From Quillaja saponaria (taxonomy: Eukaryota; Streptophyta; Magnoliopsida; Fabales; Quillajaceae), in contig CM055617.1 of NCBI GenBank assembly GCA_029379385.1, positions 186,001 to 250,000 on the forward strand: DNA of 64,000 nucleotides, read 5' to 3'. The stretch's first letter is position 1. Every line of letters begins with the position of its first letter. The notes under the pieces were generated by a model. It was given only the letters and a program-made list of their open reading frames with translations. It did not search any database and was not told the origin of the DNA. The position numbers were made by a program, and so were the translations under genes. This document shows, in pieces, positions 22,061-33,881 of this stretch.

Positions 22061-23882
22061 ACCTTAATTGTAAATTATTGTATATTAATTCAATGACCTT
22101 CGTATGAGCAATATTTTTTTTAAAAAAGGAAAAGAAACCAAACAATTATATGGTAAATCAAAGTTTTAAAAAAAAAGATTGAAAGAATAAACCCGATTAA
22201 TTATCAAATTAAGAGTATTACTCGAACTCAAGAATAAAACTTCAAAAGAAAATTGAGATTTATATTAATTATGAAAAGAAAAAGTAAAAAGTCTTGGGTG
22301 CATGATGGCAACATGAAAGGGATTAGTCAGTACAAAGAGTCACTAAAGATCTCATCTAGAAACTTTAACCACAGTATGTGCCATATCCTATAATTAGCAT
22401 ATGCCTTTCTCTCCATTCGAATAGGTATCTTTTAATTACATGCGACTCAAAAAGAAGATTTATAATTGGCTCTTGAAGAATCTATATAATTACTAAATGG
22501 TCCAAATCTTTGAAAGAATTCAAAAATAATAATAAAAATTGATCGTCTATTATATATAACCACTTAGAAAAAACATACATGTTTGGCATCTATATGAGAA
22601 ATTTTTTTATTAAATTTGTATATCAATTGTAAAAGAGATAATTATATAAAAATTGTCATCAGTGTAAGTATTGTTATATATCATAAATTTGGACGAGAAA
22701 CACTTAAAAGAAGAAATCAAATGATCAATTAAACATGGAATTAGGGTATGTGTACATATTCTTATCTTGAAGAAAAGTGTATATATGTATGTCTTTGTCA
22801 AAACCCCAATAAAAAAGGTTTGAGGAGTTTTGGAAAAGTTAAAAAGCTTGGTGTAAGGAAAGAGATGAAGGTACTGCATATTTATGGACCTACCAGTCCA
22901 TATGCATGCCCCTGGCCTATTTAGTGGTGTCCTTTTTATTAGCTTATGGTAATGCATTCATTCTTCAATCTTCACTGGTATTGGCCGCTGGTGGCGCACT
23001 TTTTTCCAACATGTCTTTGTGCTTGCTCGTATATCTCCCATTTTATGACTTAAACCTTTACCCACCACTCATATTCCCAAATTTATATAGTTTTAGATAT
23101 ACTATATTGACATTGTTTGATGTATCGTATAAGATCAAATAGTAAAAATTTATATAATATATTAAACAATATATAGTTATACTATTGTATTATCATTTTT
23201 CTCTTATATTTGACTTAAGAATTAATAATATAAGATTATACTATATTGTTATAATTAAAAATTATATAAAAATCAATTGAATAATATCATATTATCAATA
23301 TGTCATTCTTATACGATGTATCAAACGAACAAGTCTTGTTAGTGTTCGAGACAACATGTTCCCATTTATCATGGTAATTCAAGTGTTAAGCTACTCTTCT
23401 TTTGGTCAATTTTTTTTTAGTAGGATTTGATTTTGAATCAAGTCACCTATTGTTGAAGATGCCACATTATATAACTTTTTAAATGTAAGTCAGAGTTGTT
23501 ATAACCAAATAATTATTTAAAAAATATATATATTTACAGTGATCTAAAAAAGTTTACAGTCGTAGCTAAACTCTTTTATGACTTAGCGATCAATATGGCA
23601 ACCGATTTTGGTGAGAGCTATAATTTTCTTATAACGGCCGACAAAAAGCTTAATTTGGGGTACCATTTATTCTTGTAATTATATCTCATAGAAGCAAGTT
23701 AATATTTGTGTTCTAACCTAATTATCCATGACATACAAACGAAGAGACATGTATATGAAAATATTTAAAATTATTTATGAGATTTTCCTAGCAGTTTAAG
23801 ATTTTTTGGCCAAAAATAATTATATCAAAGTACGTAGGGTTGAAACTGAAATTTTTAATAAATTATTATATTATATATTATC

Positions 23883-24075
23883 ATGATTACAGAAGATGAT
23901 CAAAGCTTTCAGGCCGATCCGTTGGCTATCTGTCAATGTAGCTTTTTGAGTGTCAAACTGTATGAGTCGGCCAAGGCGGTGGCATTGCGAATCAGTGTTA
24001 CAGTTGAGCTGGACCACCTCATGCATCTCTCCCAATATATAATATATATTCCCTGCTGTTCTGACCACATATTTA
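23883..24075. other. Unexplained higher-GC patch with a short hairpin
   Basis: About 190 bp here are visibly richer in G and C than the flanking AT-rich DNA and are open on both strands for about 65 to 70 codons, but the translations match no family I know. On the minus strand AACTGTA (about 24006) pairs with TACAGTT (about 23958), with a further TGA-TCG/CGA-TCA helix inside, forming a 50-nt hairpin. It could be a gene remnant, a small RNA locus or the relic of an element. Confidence 0.2.
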
Positions 24076-25894
24076 TATATTTTTTAATTATGGTATGAAT
24101 AAGTTTGTTTTTAATCAGGTAAGACAAAGGAATTAAAAGTAATAATTAAAAATAAATTTTATTATTACTGAGTATAAATAAGTAATTTTATTTGTTACTA
24201 AAAGTAAATATATTCTTCTTTAAGAAAACATATATGCATGAAAAGATCTAGAGAATGAATGGAATCTAGATCTAGGAGAATAAAGAATAGAAGAAGAAGA
24301 AAAAAAATATTTGATGGATTGGAATTAGTCAATCCAATTGTAGAAGCTACTAGCTAGCCTGCTGTCTTGCTTCAATGACTTACATATATAGTGGAAGGCA
24401 TGGTCCATCAATACCAATGGTCTATGTAGAATAATAGGTAGTGTAGTCAAAACCTAAATCTTCTTTATTATACAACAATCTTACCAAATCGTTAGTTAGG
24501 CTTCTAATCTTCAAAAAGCAGACAGCAGTACAATACTATTTTCAGGTCTCTCCAACTCCAAACCATGTCTTCTCATTAGTCAAAGATTTAAAACCCCAAA
24601 TTTTAAATTTTAAGGAGTTTTCAGCTATACGATAAGAATCATCTCTTTTATTTTTATTTTATATACTTAATAATAAGATGATTTCTGGATTAATTTACAT
24701 AAATTTTGACTAATTTAAATTTTTAATTTTAATTAAAATTATAGATGACAATCAATCTATTCGAAATTATCATACTCGTTATGTTTCAAAAATTTAAGTT
24801 AAATTCCGTAAAGTACCTATCTCATTATGTCCAACACTCATTTATATTAATTACATATTATATAAATAAAATAAGCTTGTAGACTTGATTAAGTTATGCA
24901 TCTATTATATTTGAATGTGAAATGATTGGTTAAATGATATTTTTTGTATTGATATCATAAATATAACAAAAATGATAACGTTTTACCTATTTTTATTCGA
25001 CTTTAATTACAAGTAAAATAGTTCAAGAAGGGTTTAGAGATTTTTATGTGGGTAGGATACGAGTATGGTTTTCAACCATAAAAAAAGAAAAAGAAAAAGA
25101 AATTGAAGCAGAATTATAGATTAGAGAGAGCAGTAGGGATGGGAATGTTGGTGGTGGGGATGGCAGTGGCAGTGCACTATGAGAGGCAACTTGGGCTAGC
25201 TAGTGTACATGTGTCAACTGTACTTTCAAGTTAACAAAAGGTTTTAATATTTAGTGAATCCCAATTTATTTGACAAAATATTCACAACACGCCTCCATTT
25301 CTGATCATACATTGCTAAAATCTTATGTATGATTGCATGGATTTGATATATACAGCAACCGACCATCCAGCCGACCAATATAATCCTACAAATTATACAT
25401 AACAGACTGATTAAAACAAAAAAAAAAAGATTGAAAATAATAATAATATGATAGTCATTTAATTCAATTAATTACTTATATAGTTAAGAGTTAACCACGT
25501 CAAGAGAAAAAAAAAATGTATTAAAAAATAATGATTATGATTGTAATAAAAATATGTTACTATGCTTATAATTATAATAAAAACAAGTTACATGTCATTA
25601 TTTGTGATTAATAATTTGTAAAGATAAATTTTAATCGGACGAGAAGAAATTAATAGTAATAAGTGACATTGGTAATAATCTTAATTCTAATTTTATAACA
25701 TTTGATTCTCTTCTCCTTTAAAACCCGATTTGTTTTTTCCTCACAACAGCTATATATGCTTTTCGATAGGATCATGCTCATATTGTTAATCAAACCAGCT
25801 TAGCTAGGAAAATACTAAATGATAACAATCTCGATGAGTATGAGACCACGCAAAGTAGACTTAATGGTCTCACTTGTCATCAGCACAGATCTGA

Positions 25895-27244
25895 TCACAA
25901 CTGATCACATTGTGTTGGGACAAATGATATGGTCTCCTTCTTAAGATCATGGAGTACCAACAAATTCTGCTGTTGCATATTCCCAAATATGGACATATCA
26001 CTAGCAGCTCCCATAGCCAAACAAGCCACTCCCAAATCTGAATCAACAACCATATAATTTTCCCCAGGCAATTCCAAATCCCCACCTTTAAAATGGAATA
26101 CCAACTTGGGAATTTTCAGCTTTTGGGATGAATGATCTGATGGCAGATAAAAGCAAACATCGAGCCCAGTTAAACCAGAAGTGTCAAGTGGAAGTTTCGT
26201 TTTAGAAATGAACTCTTTCTTGAGTATTCTAAAAGCACTTTCTTCAAGATAAGTAATTGTTGTGCCCGAGTCTATAATTAGGCCTCCACTACCATCATCT
26301 TCTAGATCAAAAGTTAATTTGTCAAGTGGCAATTTAGTGCCACCTACAGAGATTCCTTCAAGAGAAAGGTAATAGAAAGATGGCTGTGATGGGTTTGTGA
26401 TCAAAGGAGTAGTAATTGTTTTTTGTGTGCTACTCATACTCGCTAATGATCCCATCGATAAAGTACTTGTTTTTGAGTCATCAGTGGAAGTCAAGCAATA
26501 CGAAAATTTGGGTTCTTTGAGCTGTGAAACCAACGACAAGGATCCACGACCAAGACCAACTATACCTCCACCTTGTGAGAATCCATCTCCTTCATTATCT
26601 TCCCCACAACCAAACCCAATGTTTGGGACAGAAACATTGTTGCCGGATTCTCCAAATGTGAAGGTTTCGGTAGCCATAATGCCTTGTGTCATTGAATAGT
26701 CACCATATATGTAGGCATACTCACAACCATCGTCGTGACAAGATGAAGAAGACACTGAACCACATAAGTTGCTACTGCAGGGCATTTTAGAATAAGAAGA
26801 TGATTGTTTCGGGTCGAAAATTGGTGTCGGTTGCTTGTAACATTGAGTACATGGCTTGCATTGTGTCCAAATTAGATCACTGCCTGTGTCCATCACAGCA
26901 GAGAAAGCCACTGGTGGAGTACCAATTGCTAAATTCATCAAATACTCGCCATCCCCTGCATGTACTTGGGTTTGTAATTGGGATTCAGGTGTGGCTACCA
27001 ATGCCATTGCATTTAACCTCTGAAGCCTATTCCGCCCACGTTTCATGGCATGCTGAATCCTCTCAAGTTTGGTCAAGTTTTTCCCTGAATCAACATGTTG
27101 GAGAGTGACCCGGAACCCAGTTTCTAGTGTTTGATGGCTGAGAGTTCCTCTGGATGTGGAAGAAATAGGACTCACAAACAAGCCCACTATTGCTAGTGCT
27201 ACCAATATAGGATATAATGAAGAATCATACTGTAAAGAAGCCAT
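25895..27244 (-). CDS. Nepenthesin-like aspartic protease (A1B)
   Basis: Single-exon 449-residue pepsin-family protease. A hydrophobic signal peptide (LYPILVALAIVGLFV) lies in the first 30 residues. A propeptide follows (about 35-95, with the basic KRGRNRLQRL). The mature domain begins near GEYLMNLAIGTPP. The catalytic aspartates lie in DTGS (119-122) and DSGT (325-328). The flap tyrosine lies in YIYGDYS. The nepenthesin-type cysteine-rich insert is visible as CKPCTQCYKQ...CSSNLC...CHDDGC (about 129-174). The length is normal for the group and the C terminus is intact. It is predicted to be secreted, vacuolar or apoplastic. Relatives act in defence, senescence and, in pitcher plants, digestion. 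Lack of introns is typical. The start is fixed by the signal peptide and the TATA box about 75 bp upstream. Confidence 0.95.
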   Translation of the reverse strand: MASLQYDSSLYPILVALAIVGLFVSPISSTSRGTLSHQTLETGFRVTLQHVDSGKNLTKLERIQHAMKRGRNRLQRLNAMALVATPESQLQTQVHAGDGEYLMNLAIGTPPVAFSAVMDTGSDLIWTQCKPCTQCYKQPTPIFDPKQSSSYSKMPCSSNLCGSVSSSSCHDDGCEYAYIYGDYSMTQGIMATETFTFGESGNNVSVPNIGFGCGEDNEGDGFSQGGGIVGLGRGSLSLVSQLKEPKFSYCLTSTDDSKTSTLSMGSLASMSSTQKTITTPLITNPSQPSFYYLSLEGISVGGTKLPLDKLTFDLEDDGSGGLIIDSGTTITYLEESAFRILKKEFISKTKLPLDTSGLTGLDVCFYLPSDHSSQKLKIPKLVFHFKGGDLELPGENYMVVDSDLGVACLAMGAASDMSIFGNMQQQNLLVLHDLKKETISFVPTQCDQL

Positions 27245-27317
27245 GAGCTGTAGTGAATAGCAGAAAATGTATGAAACTAAGTTTGAGTGAGAGAGGTGGC
27301 TTGTAAGAATGGGAAGA

Positions 27318-27324
27318 ATTTATA
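27318..27324 (-). promoter_or_regulatory. TATA box of the aspartic protease gene
   Basis: TATAAAT on the minus strand, 74 bp upstream of the start codon. It implies transcription starting near 27290 and a short 5' UTR. Confidence 0.6.
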
Positions 27325-27329
27325 AGGTT

Positions 27330-28689
27330 TAGATAGAGGAAGTGGTCTTACACGACACACAGGTAAATGTTGTAACGTTCCCTTATAAAATGGGGGAGAA
27401 AATGAAGGGAATTAAACTTTTTGAAGGAAAGCCAAAAGGGTGTAATTTGATGCAATGTAAATGTAAATACTAAAGGGAAAAAATGTGAAATTTGTCTTGT
27501 TTTTAGTCTAAAAAAGAGAGAGAGAGACGTTTAAGTTATATGTGAATGGATCGGCCTATATTGCCGGGTCTTTTGGTTGGTGGTTGAGGAAAACTTTGAT
27601 TTCAAAACGTTTGTGACATAAACTATTAGCTTTGAGGCAACATTGTTGTGACAAGAGGAGGAAGTGTATGAAACTTAAACGGTTGCTTTCCCTACAATGT
27701 GGCCTTGTCTTTGCTTTGTTTTTGGGTTGGAATGACTTAAAGAAGGGAGTGGGTTTTGCGGTAGTTTTAGTAGTTCTTATTATGAGTAAATATCAAATCT
27801 TGGCCATCCATTTAGGTGACTAATCTGACCAGCGATCATGGATGGTGATGATTGTGATTTATTGTAGATTGAATTGGGTGAACTACACACTTCATAAAAT
27901 CATTGAACCAACATAGAGATTTATTGATGCAAAACAGGCAAAGTGCTTCAAGTCTTTCCACTGAAAATCATAAAAAATGACCTTATTTTTAAGGAAGAGA
28001 TTTTCAGACGAAATGGTTGTTATGATTCTTTTGAAGCAACCCCTCTAGGTAAGGTTGGCAGCTAAACTAGAATTTCGCAAATATACATGTAATTTTTGTC
28101 CCTTTGCACCTACTAGTACTTAATATTGTTTTGATTTTTAGTCAAACCAGTGGCATGCAATTGGTAATTTAGTACATAGGTCAAAGATTTTTCAATGATT
28201 TCACACAGCAAAATAAAACTAGCAGTTCAAGGAAATTCTAAATCACCACTTATAATCACTTCTATTATGATGAAAGCAGTAGATATAATAGGAGAAAGAA
28301 AATTAAATGAATTTCAAAACAGAGTTTGCAAGGTATTCTATGAAGAGAAACATAAACAGTGATGGACATCATATGTCTTTTTTTAACTTCATTCCTCCTT
28401 AGCAGTAATGCATAGTGAACAGTTGCACTAAAAGGGGCTACTCGTGATGAAAATGCCAGTTTATGGTATCAAGATATGGAACGTCAGTTCCAAGACTAGA
28501 TGATACAGAACTCACCAAAACTGATTAAAGGGAAAATAAGTTACATACACAAAAGAAGATTCCAAAAACTCAATGTAGGTGCAGAGCCATCAATGGCAAT
28601 TGAAAAATAATCATTCAACATAAAATTTTAGACTTATAGTCAAGGATACACATGACAGAGGCGTACAGACGATCTATGCAGAATTATTA
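27330..28689. other. Intergenic DNA and 3' UTR of the ARGLU1-like gene
   Basis: The left part is upstream of the protease gene and the right few hundred bases are probably the 3' UTR of the ARGLU1-like gene. An AG run occurs at about 27513-27530. No other gene is supported. Confidence 0.5.
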
Positions 28690-31600
28690 CTAGAAACCGA
28701 AAGACTTTGGCCGTGATTTATTCGTACCCAACAACTTCATCTGATTTGCATGTTCTTCCTCCTCTTCCAGCTTCTTTCTTCGAGCAGCCTCTTCTTTCTG
28801 TCTCTGGATCATTTCTAATTCCCGGTGCCTTTCCTCCTCTTTCCGCTGCTGCTCTAAAGCCTCTCTTCTCTGAGCCTCTTCCACTCTCCTCCTATTTTCT
28901 TCCAGCATTTTATCTAGCTCTTCTCTCTCCTTCCGGGCTTGTTCCTGCGACATGGCATTATCATGTTATCACTCGGAATAATTGGAAACAGAAAACAGGA
29001 TTATGTAATCAGAGAACATAATATGTATATAATGATATTGGCCTCGCGAACTGTACAAAGCTACACCCTCAACTGTGACAGGATTAGGTAGAAAAGCCAG
29101 GAAAATAGAGAATGTAACATCTAGATGCTTATTCCTCAGCTAATAAAGTTCACATAATCCAATGATGGTTGAGCCCCAAAGCCAAAAAAGTACGCCTAAG
29201 CCACTCTGTGCATGCTATAATGCTCACAAATATTGGTTCATCTAGTCAGTGATTCTCAATAGTAATTTCTTTTTTGAGAAAATAAGGGCAACAGCCATTT
29301 TTTACAGAAAGCAATCTCTCTTTGGCAACCAGCCTAAATATGTAATCTTTGACCTGGCTTATATCTTAAGGAGGGCTAGCCATTTTACAGATCCAAGTTG
29401 GGCCTCTTACTGCAGGAAATAAAATGAATATCAAAACTATTTATTGATTGTTTGCATCTGAAATTATCGATTTCTGCAAATTAAGTATCCTGGTCCTGCC
29501 TATACCCAACTCCGCAATAAACATTATCATTCATAATCCATTTTGTGGATGTTCCTTTGGTGACCTGTAGGTCACGGGTTTGAGGCATGGAAACAACCTC
29601 TTTGCAGAAATGTAAGGGAAAGGCTGCGTACATGTGCGCCCACCCTCCCCCTACCCCGCAATAGCCGGGGAGCACTTTGTGCACCGGGTGAGCCCTTTTT
29701 ATTCATAATCCATTTTGTTTAACTAAACTTGCAAAAGGAAGATTAGAAACTGGTAGAAGTTCAATAGATCTTACTTCTTTCCGTCTGGCTTCAATAAGAG
29801 CATCTTCCTTTTCTTTTCCAAGTTGAATGATAACATTATCAAACAATTTCTTCCGACCTTCTTCTATGCGCCTCTCTATTTCTAACTTAGCTTCCTCAGA
29901 ATTTAACCTCTCTTCGACATTTTTTCGAATTGCTTCCTCAATTCTCTTAGCAGTCTCTTCTTCTAATAATTTCAGTTCTGCCTCGTTTTGACGTCTGGTA
30001 GCATATGCAAAATGTTAAACAAAGAAATGGCATGGACGAAAAGTAACTCAACAAAAGCAAGTCAAACTATTTATATATGTTAGCATAAACAAACTGAAGT
30101 TATCATTTCCAGAAAAATAAAAAAGTAAAAAATTAACTGAAGTTAGCATGAAGACTACACTTATTTAATTCTCTGTTACATGCAAGGTCTGTTAACCATC
30201 TATCCAGTAACATGGTAAATATTATCTTACGCTTGTACGGTGTACCTCACTAGCAAGTTTCTGATCCATAATAAACTAATTAAGTTTCTAGTGTAGATAA
30301 ACAAGGCACCAATTGTTCATCAAATATAACAAGTTGGACTATGCAGTAGCTTACAGCTTCCTTTATAAAAATCCAGTAGAGAAGAATGAAATAAGACTGT
30401 TGCAAGTCGAAAAAGAATCGGATATGACACAAGCAAAACACTATAATTTATTTAGAAATATATATCTAGACACCTAACCTTTGGAACTGTTGGAAGGTGT
30501 CAGGTGAAAGTTTAAAAGGTTCATACTGTTTTAGCCACAACATACACATTCTTTCTAATGCATTATCCACTTTCAGAAGACATCAACTGCTAAAAGAGAA
30601 GTAATCCTCAAACTGATGCATCAAAACCCACTAGTTACTAGAAGATCATTCTAGGCCAAACTGGTGCCCTTAACTTGAACTTAATCTAAATTAGGCTGTT
30701 TTGGCCTTATGTTATGAACATAAGTACATAACTTAGCTCGTTAAACTCTGATAAATTCATGAGCATATCATATCATGCCAAAGGTCGTCCTTCATGTCTA
30801 CCAACAACATACTCTACACTCACCTTTTCCTCTATAAATTCTATAAGCCAAACTTCTTGTCAAGTTAAATACATTTCCTCCCAGACATAAGAAGTAGGAG
30901 GAGACATGAATATTTATTTAGAAGTAATAAGATGGGAAAGTTTCATGTTAACAATGAAAAACAAATAGTGATAGTGCGAAGGGGGTAGTACTAAAAATGC
31001 GAGAACAAAGTTAGAGAATCAACGATATTACCTTTTCTTTTCTTCTTCCTCTCTCTTCAGTTTTTCAACGGTCATTTTATTTTCAGTAGATACAAGGCTT
31101 GGACTGCGTGACTTGGGCAAAGGAGACAGAGAGGTGCTTTGACTTCTTTGTCTTCTGCGTCGCCTAGGTGTAGGAGACCGACTTTTCCGGCGCCTATTAC
31201 TTGGTGAACGACTCCTCCTCCGACGCAAGGAACTAGAGCGACTTCTTCGTCTGCATTAAAAAATAGAGATAATCCATTTAGAAACCAATGGCACATACCC
31301 GTAATCTAGAAACTAGTAAGACAGAGATGAAATGAGTTTCCTGGTTGCTCATATGATATTATATAGTTAATAGACTTGCAGAGTTATGTCCACTATCGTC
31401 GAAAACTAGCTTTTAGATTCAACTAGTTCAAATTTCTTTGCTTAAAATGAAGTTTAGAGAACCAGTTCTTAAGTTATAAGGAAACTCAAAACCTAAGCAC
31501 AAAAATAACTTGAGGAAAAAAGGAGAGGGTTGGAACATGTCTACCAAAACATCCTCATGGGATACTGTCTGAAATTGTAATAATCAAATTACCCATATAA

Positions 31601-31959
31601 AAAAAGTTGAAATTTTAGCACTTGAAGCGTGACAAAAAATGTTAGCATCGGCATACCTTGTAGCCTATTAACATATCAAGCAATCAAAGCATATAACAAC
31701 AGAAAATTGCACTAAAGATCATATGTTTGGTATTCTAAACATAGGTAATCAGTAAGTTTCAGAGAATTTGAAAACAAACAAAATTCAAGGCTACATTATA
31801 CTGTACAAGCCAAATAAAAGAAACAATTTTTAAGGACCTGGAGTGAGAATAAGGTGAGCGGCTTCGATCCCTTCTACTTTTCCGACTGTGCCGGTGACCA
31901 ACTGGGGATGGCGAGTATCTCCTTCGGTAAGTTGGCGACCGCGAAACGCTTCGAGCCAT
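28690..31959 (-). CDS. ARGLU1-like arginine- and glutamate-rich protein
   Basis: Four exons: 31959-31838, 31250-31032, 29994-29775 and 28944-28690, giving 271 residues. The N-terminal third is an RS domain (MARSVSRSPTYRRRYSPSP, then RRRSRSPSNRRRKSRSPTPR). The rest is a long charged coiled coil (EELDKMLEENRRRVEEAQRR and similar), and it ends KSRPKSFGF. This two-part layout is that of ARGLU1, a nuclear protein linked to splicing and transcription in animals, and of its plant relatives such as Arabidopsis At1g10890. An in-frame ATG at 32001 would add 14 residues, but the MARS start matches plant homologues and has a good AAAAATGG context. Intron 3 holds a SINE. In animals the family is regulated by alternative splicing of an internal intron. 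Confidence 0.85.
29529..29718 (+). mobile_element. Au-like SINE with perfect 18-bp target-site duplication
   Basis: The element body is 29547-29700 (154 bp). It is flanked by identical copies of attcataatccattttgt at 29529-29546 and 29701-29718. Inside are a box-B-like promoter motif (gggtttgaggc after gtgacctgtaggtcac), the Au-SINE-type 3' part with gtgcgcccaccctcccc and tttgtgcaccggg, and a short T tail. Au SINEs are tRNA-derived, RNA polymerase III-transcribed elements mobilised by LINEs. The insertion lies in intron 3 of the ARGLU1-like gene, in antisense to it. The undamaged duplication argues for a fairly recent insertion. Confidence 0.88.
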
Positions 31960-32029
31960 TTTTAATTTATTTTTCTTTTGGAAATTGAAAACTGAGTTCA
32001 CGAACTACTATTGAATACTAAGCAATCAG

Positions 32030-32900
32030 ATAGTGAATCAAATGAAAATTGAGATTTTTGATACCAAAACCCTAAACCAAGGGATTGAAGACCCAGAAAA
32101 ACAGACAGAGATAGAAGTGAGGAAGACAGTGGTTGTAAGTGAATCTTTTTCTGTTTACGGGGGCCCTATTCAGTTTCTCCAACACTGTTTAATCCATTTT
32201 TATAAAAAAGAAATAAAGTATTAACAATCAATTAACGGTTTAGATGTTAATTGTATTTTAAAATAATTTCTTTATAATTAAACATTTTTTTTATAAAAAA
32301 TAAAAAATAAAAAAATAAGGTAATGAAGGTAAAAAAGTGTTTTACTTATTAGAAAATATTAAATGTTATTTATTTACTTTGTAAAATTATGACAAAATTT
32401 ATTAGTTCTTACTCTTGAGTATAAATTTTAATTTTTTTTATTTGAGATACTGAAATATAATTTAGCTTACATATGTATAAAATATATATATTTTTTTAAT
32501 TTTATTTGAAAGATTACATTAAAATATGATAGAGGTTTCACTCTTTTCCACTGGTAGGCTGGTAGATGAATCTTTTCTCTCTGGTTCTACTGTCTTTTTT
32601 CTTTTTCTTTTTTTCTTTTGTGGTACATCGGAAAGAAGTTCTACTGTCTAATTGTTTCTATTGTCAGCTGCCTTGCTAATCAGGAAATAAATTGAACTTT
32701 GCCAAAAAAAATACTAATTTGGAAGTTATAAAAAAGTATACAAATTAAAAAGAAGCAACTCGAATTATTTTTACCTTATTTTTTTTTAATATAAACTGAG
32801 AGGAGTCATATGTACTTAGCATTGTTCTGTATAAATAACTTTTTTTCTATAGAAATGAGTTTCAAGCAGAGCTCACTCACCACACTCTGAGAGAGCTCTA
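32030..32900. other. ARGLU1-like promoter and AT-rich intergenic DNA
   Basis: The left part is the 5' region of the ARGLU1-like gene. The rest is AT-rich sequence without a supported gene, ending at the border of the duplicated receptor-kinase fragment. Confidence 0.5.
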
Positions 32901-32904
32901 GTTC

Positions 32905-33600
32905 AGAATATGTAGAGGTTTGCCAACATTCTCGTATACACAGCAATCTTCATATGATATACTTAAAGTAAAACAGGTGAACAGGAATTTATTTTCTATT
33001 AAATGGTTTAATTTGTATGGGAATCTTTGAAATATACAAAAAAATTTAGGCATACATTATTCATTAGCTACTTATAAATATTACACAAGTACATGTTTAA
33101 GTTTCTGAGATATACATAACATATCACCAGATACTAACCTGGCCCTAATTATATGCTAGTTCTATATTTTGTTTTTCCTTCGTTATAAACACAGCCACTG
33201 TCGCTCATAATTTTCAGGGAGATATGCTATAAATTATGAAGCTACATTTCAAAATTGATCACATTCTTAAAAAAAAAAAAAGGTCCTATCTTGCTCTGGA
33301 AAGCTGCATAGCCTCCTGGACGTGTATATTCTTCACCCCAAACAGGCTGACGAGACATACGTGAGAATTCTTGATTGCCCAGATCTTCGAGCTGCTTCCA
33401 CTCAGCCCATCTCTCTGCCAGTTCTACTCCCTGCAGCATTTTAACCCCTTCTGCCATTTTTGGACGGTCCTCCTGCAAGCTCTTGTTGCATAGCAGTGCA
33501 ACCTGAACAATAGTCTAAAATGTCTTCAAATTGCTACCCACAATGTCCTCCAACCTATTTTATTTCTCAATAGCTTCTTGATATTACAAAACCATAGTCA
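32905..33600 (-). pseudogene. Broken copy of the LRR receptor kinase last exon and 3' flank
   Basis: About 700 bp match the segment 40870-41575, which holds the last exon and 3' flank of the intact receptor kinase gene. The coding part (about 33600-33242) reads [36 protein letters not shown], against [36 protein letters not shown] in the gene. A 20-bp deletion removes the equivalent of the stretch encoding DPREVE, and the C terminus diverges after a frameshift (YAAFQSKIG instead of EAIQLSRPR). No other kinase exon is present, so it cannot make a kinase. Homology stops at about 33600, close to the exon's 5' border, and the 3' flank matches too, so this is a segmental DNA duplication and not a retrocopy. 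Confidence 0.88.
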
Positions 33601-33881
33601 ATTACGCAGACACGTTAGCTTGGTATTAATGCGAGGATAGTTTTTCAGTTTGATCTGCATGACTTCAATTCTTTCCTGAAGTTCCCTTATCTATCCACAA
33701 GACAAGAAATGGTTTGTGTTTTCAATGGCTGATCCTCTTATAATTTGGTTTGTATAAATACATTTAATAGATGCATATATTATGCATTACTTATTTACCT
33801 TGACAGTTGGCCTAGAAGAGCTTTCACTCTACTAGAAACAATTATACAAGATTTGAAAATACACCTTTGATGGCGGAGAAA

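Larger units (their letters stand above)
20535..25850. other. Gene-poor AT-rich intergenic DNA
   Basis: No protein gene is supported over more than 5 kb. It contains an inverted copy of the dispersed AT-rich repeat (21112-21190), a degenerate repeat with a GGGAGGGCC motif (21765-22060), a short inverted repeat at 22882-22901 and an unexplained higher-GC patch at 23883-24075. The right end is downstream of the aspartic protease gene. Confidence 0.5.

Noticed and set aside
22610..23142. Frames of 115 (minus) and 78 (plus) codons
   Set aside because: No motif, no codon bias and mutual overlap on opposite strands. Treated as chance frames in intergenic DNA.
26397..27108. Plus-strand open frames of about 100 codons opposite the aspartic protease
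   Set aside because: They lie wholly antisense to a well-supported protease exon and show no recognisable domain. They are shadows of the real coding strand.
29481..29684. 67-codon minus-strand frame
   Set aside because: It is the antisense of the SINE body, inside an intron.
33242..33478. Possible functional small kinase-tail protein
   Set aside because: It carries only the last-exon homology with a deletion and a frameshift and has no own promoter or upstream exons, so it is called a pseudogene fragment.
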